Origin: Cyprinodon diabolis
Lineage: Eukaryota; Chordata; Actinopteri; Cyprinodontiformes; Cyprinodontidae
Reading direction: 5' to 3'
DNA length: 64,000 nt
Assembly (NCBI GenBank): GCA_030533445.1
Contig: CM060069.1
Location: 31,296,337-31,360,336 of the forward strand
Shown here: positions 1-6,743 of the stretch, one piece after another
Position numbering within the stretch: the first letter of the stretch is position 1
How the letters are laid out: every line of letters begins with the position of its first letter
Notes under the pieces: generated by a model
The model's input: the letters and a program-made list of their open reading frames with translations, nothing else
Databases searched by the model: none
What the model was told of the DNA's origin: nothing
Program-made: the position numbers and the translations under genes

Positions 1-653
1 ACATATTTACACAGCGCTGGTGAGCCGAAGCTGACAAATGGTGAAACCAGCTCCCTTTTATACATTTCTTATCGGTGGAAAAACCCCCTTCAGAACATAT
101 TTCAGTCATTGGTAAAGGTCACATTGATATTTATCTGCAAAACACGGTAACATTCATAGACACATCTCATACTTGTGAGAGCACTCTCTCAGGCCATGCA
201 GAAACTTATGACGGTTTAGTCAAAAACATGTTGAAACTTATCCTTTCCCTACTTTAAGCCATGTCAGTCTGGCCTAGTGTTCCTCTTTGTGTCTCAGTCA
301 AAGCATCACCCCTTCTGGGATCAGTACTGCACATTGTGCCTTGAAAATAACAACTCTATTTATCACAAGTTGTATGGCCAAATTTTGCTGGGCTGGTTAA
401 CCTTGATATGTCAAATACTTCATTTTTATGAGGGTGCTTTTTCTTATCACTAAGGGCCTTAATCCTGTGCTTTCCAGCAGATGAGTGTGCTTTTCTTCCT
501 CTTACAGTCAGGTGCAGCAGTTACACACACTCATTGCTCTGTTTTTCTCCTCTTGGCCTACATAAATATATTCATGAACACAATTCTCTTTAATCATTTA
601 AAACTTTTGATTCTTGTTTTATTCTAATCATTTATGACAAATAATACACTACA
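1..653 (-). mobile_element. 3' LTR of endogenous retrovirus, cut by window edge
   Basis: This stretch is repeated at 10787-11439, and I see no difference between the two by eye. It is the 3' LTR of a minus-strand provirus. The outer terminus of the transcribed unit lies left of position 1; by comparison with the complete right copy about 156 bp are missing. The inner boundary at 653 reads TGTAGTG on the minus strand and directly follows a polypurine tract. A minus-strand TATA-like TATAAAAG lies at 55-62. Identity of the two LTRs means the insertion is recent, because LTRs are identical at integration and diverge afterwards. The target-site duplication cannot be tested on this side. Confidence 0.95.
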
Positions 654-665
654 TTTCCCCCCTTT
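654..665 (-). promoter_or_regulatory. Polypurine tract (plus-strand DNA primer)
   Basis: On the minus strand this reads AAAGGGGGGAAA and abuts the TG that opens the 3' LTR. This is the standard retroviral position for the RNase H-resistant purine primer of second-strand DNA synthesis. It fixes the LTR boundary at 653/654. Confidence 0.92.
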
Positions 666-915
666 GATCCTAAAAGGATCAATTTACGTGATTATGCAGG
701 TGATAACTAATCTAAAACACTTTAAATGTGAACTCACCCAAGTGACAAAAGTTTATATATATATTGTGCACACTAAACTAAACGTGAGATTAAATACACA
801 CCATATAGTAGAAGTGAGTAATATAAGATGTGGTGGTGTCTGAGTAAATATTAAACTAATAAAATGCAGAAAACAGAATATATAAAAACAAAGAGGGATC
901 CCCCTCTTGGCTCCC

Positions 916-1065
916 TTAAGAGGACCCGTCCTCGTTGCTTACTTGTTTTTTTTTTTTTTTAGCAAGATGTTCTAATTCTGTTTTCTCAGCAGAGGCAAAT
1001 ACCAATGCCCAAGCAGCATCTTGTGTTACGAGGTCACTGCAATTATCCCCTACATAGGTGGTCTT
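916..1065 (-). CDS. Small 3' retroviral reading frame (49 codons), uncertain
   Basis: A short open frame lies between the accessory ORF and the 3' LTR. It runs from a stop-delimited start near 1065 to TAA at 916-918 and contains a run of five lysines near its end. The lysines are coded by a poly-A stretch (T-run at 945-960 on the plus strand). It overlaps the end of the larger accessory ORF in another frame. That larger ORF ends just after a GT-rich microsatellite, so this could be its original C-terminus displaced by a repeat-length change. It has no good start codon of its own. It is equally possible that it is non-coding. Confidence 0.25.
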   Translation of the reverse strand, partial: KTTYVGDNCSDLVTQDAAWALVFASAEKTELEHLAKKKKKQVSNEDGSS

Positions 1066-1678
1066 TCACACCCATAAATACACACACACAAACAAAAAGC
1101 TTCATCAGGCCCTTCATGAATTGGGCATAAACTGTTTTGGTCATAGAGGTGATTTCAGGCTTGAGATCACTGTTGGTGTTGTATGACTCCAGCGGATGAG
1201 CCAAGAACTTTGCAACATGATGAGCTTCGGCAAGATCAAGCTTTATGTCATCTGCTATGACCATGGACATAGCCAGTACGCCTGGAATGGGTGGTGGCGG
1301 ATAATTATATTGGTGGGGTGACGGTGGTCGTCGATCCTCGGGATTCTCAGGGCTGGCAGGGGTGCTGGTTGGGCCGAGATCAATACTGAGGTCCCCTGGT
1401 GGCATCGAGATGGACAGTGGCTTCCCAGTAGGTGATGGTGGTTGATCATCAGGCTGCCTGCTGGGTGTCATCATAGGTTGATCCTCAGGCTGCCTGCTGG
1501 GTGTCATCATAGGTTTGCTCCAACCCAAAGGTGCACTGCTTGGCCCCTCTGCAGGATCTAGTAGGTACCTGGGAGGAAGATATGGGCATCCTACCCCTAG
1601 TGATGGGCCTAACGACGCCAGTGCAGCTTGTAAATTCATTTGGTTTTCTTCATATTCATCATAACTAGCCTCTGCCAT
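1043..1678 (-). CDS. Retroviral accessory protein, proline-rich, unknown function
   Basis: A 211-codon ORF downstream of env, starting at an ATG in an AACATGG context at 1678. The frame is open upstream to an alternative ATG at 1714. A splice acceptor (CCCCACAG, AG at 1693-1694) lies just upstream, supporting translation from a spliced mRNA and the 1678 start. The protein has an acidic N-terminus (DEYEEN), a central proline-rich part with a tandem repeat of the 11-residue unit PMMTPSRQPED/DQ, a YNYPPPP patch, and a more ordered C-terminal third. The last residues come from a GT-repeat (VCVCVF) and may be a shifted tail. I recognise no family. Its position matches the extra 3' genes of complex retroviruses. 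Function is unknown. Confidence 0.6.
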   Translation of the reverse strand: MAEASYDEYEENQMNLQAALASLGPSLGVGCPYLPPRYLLDPAEGPSSAPLGWSKPMMTPSRQPEDQPMMTPSRQPDDQPPSPTGKPLSISMPPGDLSIDLGPTSTPASPENPEDRRPPSPHQYNYPPPPIPGVLAMSMVIADDIKLDLAEAHHVAKFLAHPLESYNTNSDLKPEITSMTKTVYAQFMKGLMKLFVCVCVFMGVKDHLCRG

Positions 1679-1692
1679 GTTCAATAATCTAC

Positions 1693-1863
1693 CTGTGGGG
1701 ACATAGTATGGCAAATTTAGGCATCATCTGAAGGCATATTATCTCTTATATCTATGGATTATTCAGCATGCAAGTTGCTATATCTACGTGAGTAAGTATA
1801 TAAGTCATTGTTATGCAAAATATTTATATATATACACTGTTGTTATTAAAGAAATGCACGTAC
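1693..1863 (-). other. Candidate small retroviral intron between env and accessory ORF
   Basis: The minus strand shows CAG|GTACGTG at 1866-1858 (donor, GT at 1862-1863) and CCCCACAG|G at the other end (AG at 1693-1694). The interval would be a 171-nt intron whose removal puts the accessory start codon close to an upstream exon. The same CAG|GTACG donor occurs in the retroviral leader at 10333-10326. This is inference from splice consensus only; there is no transcript evidence. Confidence 0.4.
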
Positions 1864-1896
1864 CTGGTGAGGGTGGAAGGTGATCATGGTTATGTT

Positions 1897-2644
1897 TTAT
1901 ATCTCTTGGTCCAATTGTATCTCTACAACTGGGAACTGACCAGTTACACTTACAACAAGTCTTGAGACCAGTCCCCGAACAAGGGGTATGATGCAACACA
2001 CAACTATCAATATAATCAGCATTACTGCCCCTAGAATCATTCCTGCTGCCTCAAGATATTTTCCCCTTCCAATCTTGTGAAACCAATCCCAGAATCCCTT
2101 CAGCTGAGTGTTCCAATTAGCCGGGAATAATCTGAAGGGCTGGTAATTTTTTAGCATTATAGCAGGCTATACAATCATCTTTAGGGCGCTTTTTGGCTTT
2201 GAACATTGCCTGGACAGAGTACTGAATCCATTGTTGGAACATATTGGTTTCCCAGTGTGCAGTCTTTAATTTGTCTAGATCTCTTTTCTGCCTTTTGTTT
2301 ACCAATTTTAACATTCTATGCGCTTTCCCTACCGTCATTACCTGCTCTGTTAATGTATTTTGGCATATGTACATTTTGCATCTTACCTCAATGATCACCA
2401 TCCCATCCTCACGGCAGTCCATGCTTTGTGGAACTCCAAGCCAATGTTTCCCCATTGAGTTACCTAAAATTTCTTCAGACATTACATAATCATATCCTTT
2501 GACTTGCACATGCATTAGTGATAAATTTTCTCCATCATTATTATTGATTACCCCTTGGTTAGTAGCTAGTGTTACCATTGCTAGTGCACATGTTTGTGTG
2601 TGACGCATTAAATGTGTGTGTGCACTGTTAGTATTAATTTTCAT
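1897..2644 (-). pseudogene. env: Collapsed env remnant (N-terminal surface part joined to membrane anchor)
   Basis: Two overlapping frames lie where env should be. The first (2644-2117, 175 codons) has a furin-like RQKR near residue 118, followed by a W..NMFQQW stretch and a C-x2-C pair, resembling the leader and N-terminus of some fish retroviral surface subunits. The second (2157-1897, 86 codons) has WNTQLKGFWDWF followed by a hydrophobic segment of about 22 residues (ILGAVMLIILIVVCC) and a short cytoplasmic tail, i.e. a transmembrane anchor. The whole is about 0.75 kb, roughly 1 kb less than usual. Most of the surface subunit, the fusion peptide and the heptad/CX6CC region are absent, and the frame changes at the junction. 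A hydrophobic stretch split over two frames at 2655-2704 may be a broken signal peptide. Not a functional envelope gene. Confidence 0.65.
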
Positions 2645-2647
2645 AAG

Positions 2648-2659
2648 ATCCCCCCTTGT
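2648..2659 (-). other. Second polypurine-tract-like run near env start
   Basis: The minus strand reads AACAAGGGGGGAT just upstream of the env-region ATG at 2644. It shares the G6 core of the terminal polypurine tract at 654-665. It could be an internal plus-strand primer (as in lentiviruses and foamy viruses) or chance. No function is shown. Confidence 0.25.
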
Positions 2660-2954
2660 TAACCCACAAAGGGTTAATACAACAAGAAGTTAATCAAAGT
2701 CTGAAGAAGGCGCATACGGGAGATGCCCAGACGGCGATGGGGTGGGCGGGACCGAGTGGATCGGCGGCCCACTTGCTTCGGAGGAGGAGGGGGAAAGGGA
2801 GGGGATGAGAGGGAAAGGTGCAGGTGAGGGATGTTAAGGGGACAGGACTCCACCAGCATCTGATGGGCCAGAAGAAAGAAGTTCGTCCAGTGCCTGAACG
2901 ACGGATGGATCTGGGTGAGACCCAGAAGAAGTCTCAGTGGCAGAAGGATCATCA

Positions 2955-3959
2955 TCATTGCATTGGTCGACCTGTAAGCATTTCATGAGGAGTAAGATGG
3001 GTTATGCGGTTAGTTTGAGAACGCATTGCCATCAATGCAACAGGCAAGGCGTCCACCCAAGTCAAACGGTTGTTGCTGTCAGCTATTATCTTAGCAATCT
3101 TCGATTTCAGGATCCCGTTAGCTCGTTCCACGGATCCCTGTGACTGGGGATGATACACACAACCAAACTTTTGTTTTATGCACAACAGTTTAAACATTTG
3201 CTGGATCACCTGTGAAACAAAATGTGGTCCGTTATCAGATGATATTGTGTCAGGCATGCCAAATCTGGGAAAAACTTCTTTACATAAAAACCGTGCTGCT
3301 GCTTTGTGGTCATTATGAGCAGTGGGACATGCTTCTACCCATCTGCTAAACCTACAGACAACCACCAACATATATCTCTTTCCCTGAACCCGAGTTATCA
3401 TGTCAACGTAATCCATCATCAGATGGCGGAACGGACCGTCTGGCATGGGAATATGTGCTAAGGGCTGTGTGAACATCTTACGCACATTATATTTAGGACA
3501 ATGCGGACATAAGGCCAGTTCTCTGTCTACCATTGGTGTCATATAAGGTGACCACCAGACTGCCTGTAACTTTTGAACAACTTGGGCTCGTGAACAATGA
3601 TCAGGTCCATGCATTATTTTAATCGCCATTGGTAATAAGGACAAAGGTAATACAAAATGTCCTCGAGAACTACGCCACAACCCAGCGTGAGGGTGTGTTA
3701 ACCGAGCCGCCCCCCTTTGCACCCAGAGACGTTTTTCTGCTTCTGAGACGTTGTTTTGGGCTTCTATTAATGAGGCTAGATTAGTAATGGGTTCACACTC
3801 GGTTACATGAATCATTGGTCCCTGCACTGCTGAACCTGTGGCTTCTTTAGCTGCCTCATCTGCTAAGTTATTTCCAATGGCAATAGGTGTTTTTGCTGTT
3901 TGATGAGCAGCACATTTTACAATAGCTAACGCAGATGGAAGTTGCATAGCTTTAATTAA
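2955..3959 (-). pseudogene. pol: Retroviral pol, distal part: end of RNase H plus integrase
   Basis: This frame continues pol in phase after an internal TAG at 3960-3962. From the ATG at 3947 (330 codons) it carries the last RNase H block (NLADEAAKEA, Asp30), the integrase zinc finger H113/H117/C147/C150, and the catalytic triad D179, D238, E274 with exactly 35 residues between the last two. The HPQSQG block typical of retroviral integrases is present. It ends at a TGA immediately after a TGRPMQ block, earlier than most retroviral integrases. An open Asp/Ser-rich continuation exists in another frame (about 2830-2950), so the C-terminal domain is lost or shifted. Integrase would be made only as part of Gag-Pol, so the upstream stop probably silences it. 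Same strand and frame as the proximal part. Confidence 0.9.
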
Positions 3960-6740
3960 CTATACTACTGCTTGCCCATGTGTCACTGGGGTACCATCTG
4001 TTCTAACAAATCCTCGTTGTTTCCAGATGCTAGCGTTTATATGGCATACCCCGTACCCATAAGCACTGTCAGTATAGATTGTCACTCTTTTACCATTAGC
4101 CAATTTACATGCTGCTGTTAATGCTTTTATCTCTGCCAATTGGGCAGAGCAAGGTTGATCTAAGCTCATTGATTGTACTTTGGTAAAGGTCCCATCAGGG
4201 TTAAGTTGGACTATTCCATATCCCGCTCTATTACCTGTCTCACCTCTGACACATGATCCGTCTACGAACAGTGTCAAATCAGATGGGATTGGATGATTGT
4301 ATAAGTCCTCTCTTACCTTCATGAAGGTGTCCGTCTCCTGGAGACAATCATGGGGCTCACCTTCTGTGGGCAGTACCATTCTTGTGGCTGGATTAATGGT
4401 GGTACAGCGTTGTATTGTTAAATCAGGTCCTGAAAGCAGAACTTCATAACCTGTTCGACGAGCTTGTGTTATCACAAAACGTGGACTGGTGAGCAGTGCA
4501 TGTAATTGATGTGATGTGTACAAAATGATGGGGTGGCCCATAGTAATAACTGAGGCCTTTTTGTATGCGAAGGCTGCTGCTGCCAAGCCCTGGTAGCAGG
4601 GAGGCAGACCCTCTTCGACACCATCTAATTTTGTGCTGTAATAAGTAATTGGCTGTTTACCTGTTGGGGTGTCTTGCATCAATACTGCACATGCATACCC
4701 TTGTCGCTCAGCCACATAGAGATGGAATGGTTTGCCATAATCTGGATTGGCCAGAGCAGGAGCAGTTTGGAGATCTTGTTTCAGCAGCTGGAACGCACCC
4801 TCTGCCTCATCTGTCCATTGCAATTGAGCCGACTGGTGTCCTTGACCTGCGGCTTTAATCAGTGCTCTCAGTGGAGCCGTTTTGATGGCATAATCGCACA
4901 CCCACGGTCTGCTGTAACCTGCCATGCCAAGGAAAGACAACATGTGACCAACAGTCCGAGGTTTGGGCATTTGAGTTATGGCTTCCAGTTGGGACGGTGC
5001 AATACACCTCTTGTCCCCACTGAGTTGCCTGCCGAGATATTCCACTGTTTGCTGGCAGAATTGCAATTTTTGTTTACTTACTTTGTGTCCTCCTTCTGCC
5101 AAAGCAGTCAACACTGTAATGGAGTCTCTTTCACACTGCTCTTTGGAAGCAGAACAAATCAAAATGTCATCAACATACATCAACATTGTAGATGGTATGT
5201 CAAGGTGATTTAAGTCATTTGCCAGTACTCGATTGAAAATTGATGGTGAGTGTACAAAACCCTGTGGTAATCGTGAATAAGTATATTGTTGGCCTTTATA
5301 GGTGAATGCAAACAAATACTGAGAATCTGGATGGACCGGTACACTGAAAAATGCTGAGCACAGATCTATCACAGTAAACCATTTGGTACCTGGGGGTATA
5401 TTACTCAGTAATGTGTGCGGGTCTGGTACCACTGGTATCTCTTCTGCTACAATGGCATTAATTAATCTTAGATCATGGACTAGTCTATAGTCATTACTGT
5501 TGGGTTTTCTGATGGGAAAAATTGGTGTGTTACAGGGACTTGCTGTTGGTTTAAGAACTCCTGCTGTTTCTAATCCTGTAATAATAGGCTGTATTCCTTC
5601 TACTGCTTCTCTTTTAAGTGGGTACTGTCTTTGGAAGGGCAATTTAGCATTTGGTTTAATGGTGAATTTGATGGGGTCTGTTGATTTTACTAATCCTACA
5701 TCTGTTTTACTTTTAGACCATACTTGCTCTGGGACCTGTTCTAATAGGGATTCATGTTCTGCTGCCACTGCCATTTGTCTTTTCCCAGGAACTTTAAGGT
5801 GTTCTGCTATGGCTTCATCAGCTTGTGAGAATGAGATCTTAAAGAACAGTCCATCTTTGGATAATTTAATGCAGTCCCATGCTGTGTTGACCCATTCAGT
5901 GACTTGCTTTGCTTTTTGAACCATGGGTCCTAAGTCATGTGACTCATACTCGTCTGCAATCAGTAACGTGACATGTGGGGCTGAGTTGGTAACTTGGAAC
6001 CATTCTGCTACATCTTTATCAGGAAATGTGACAACAGCTGCAGCTCCTTGTGGTCCAATCACTATGTCAGCATACTGGATGACAGTTGTTTTGTTATTTA
6101 TGTCTTCATCCCAGCTTTTCTCGTAGTCTTCATGTGGTTTGCCTTTGTCATAAAACATGGTACAATGGAGAGGGAGAAAGGGTTCTTTGGAGTTCTCATA
6201 GTGATTCATTATCAGGGGTCTCCATGTTTCCCACTCTAGTTGGAGGAAGGAAGTTGGTGATGTGAGTTTCAGCCAAAATACTTGGTCTTCTGGTTCATGA
6301 CTTGTTGTCTGTGGGGTCTTTTGTAGACCCAGTGGCATCATGTAGGCTTCATTGTCGTCTATTGCTTCAAAAGAAATTCCATTCGGGGTACATTTGATTT
6401 TAGCATTGAGCTGGCACAGCACATCTCTACCCAGCAGATTTATGGGCGTATCTTCTGAGTAAAGCAGTGGTGCACACACAGTCTTTTCACCTATGATCAT
6501 GGGAACTGGCTCAGTCATGGGTATTATTTGGGTTTTCCCAGAGAAACCTACTGTACGAATCTTTGATGCTGAGAGAGGCAGGCCAATTCCACTTTTCCCT
6601 ATACAGGAGTAGGCCGCTCCTGTATCAATCATGAAGCGATGATGGCTGTCATATATTGTGACATCAATGGTGGGTTCTGTTTGTGGACGTTGGGTTAATA
6701 CAGGTAGAATAGCCTCTCCATCAGGTTTCTCTGGGCACCC
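3960..6740 (-). pseudogene. pol: Retroviral pol, proximal part: protease, extra domain, reverse transcriptase, RNase H
   Basis: The frame opens directly after the gag TAG (6741-6743) and stays in the gag frame, as in gamma- and epsilonretroviruses. From the first ATG at 6632 (890 codons) the order is: protease with IDTGA active site (Asp3) and LLGRD at 66-70; an unusual stretch of roughly residues 100-295; reverse transcriptase with D423 (VIDLCSAFF), LPQGF at 455-459 and YVDD at 486-489; then the tether and RNase H with D791, E834 and D855. An in-frame TAG at 3960-3962 interrupts RNase H before its last catalytic Asp, which lies in the following segment. That is the only break I see in this 2.8-kb stretch, fitting a recent copy. 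The product would be cleaved by its own protease and act in the virion core. Whether the second TAG is a simple lesion or is also suppressed cannot be told from sequence. Confidence 0.95.
5763..6290 (-). other. Pol inter-domain segment with 2H-phosphoesterase-like motifs
   Basis: Residues about 115-290 of the proximal pol frame, between protease and reverse transcriptase, match no standard retroviral Pol domain that I recognise. They contain two H-x-T-hydrophobic motifs: PLHCTMFY (His156, codon 6165-6167) and APHVTLLI (His220, codon 5973-5975). Each is predicted to sit in a beta strand; a charged helix (EDYEKSWDED) and strands (ADIVIGPQGAAAVV) lie between them, and a helix-like GPMVQKAK stretch follows. 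Paired HxT/Sx motifs define 2H phosphoesterases (LigT, AKAP7, coronavirus NS2, rotavirus VP3 C-terminus), some of which cleave 2',5'-oligoadenylate. The spacing of 64 residues is shorter than the usual 75-100. Motifs are seen directly; fold and activity are inference. Confidence 0.45.
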
Positions 6741-6743
6741 CTA
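6741..6743 (-). promoter_or_regulatory. Gag-pol readthrough stop codon (TAG)
   Basis: Gag ends ...TYWL-TAG, and the same frame stays open through protease and reverse transcriptase. The codon after the stop starts with G (TAG-GGG), as in murine leukaemia virus, where suppression is aided by a downstream pseudoknot. There is no overlapping -1 frame, so translational readthrough rather than frameshifting is the expected route to Gag-Pol. Confidence 0.85.

Noticed and set aside
4649..6239. Several plus-strand ORFs of 67-179 codons across pol
   Set aside because: Antisense shadows of the retroviral pol frame.
5763..6290. dUTPase domain in pol, as in some retroviruses
   Set aside because: None of the dUTPase motifs (such as the DSGYRG-type block) is visible in this segment.
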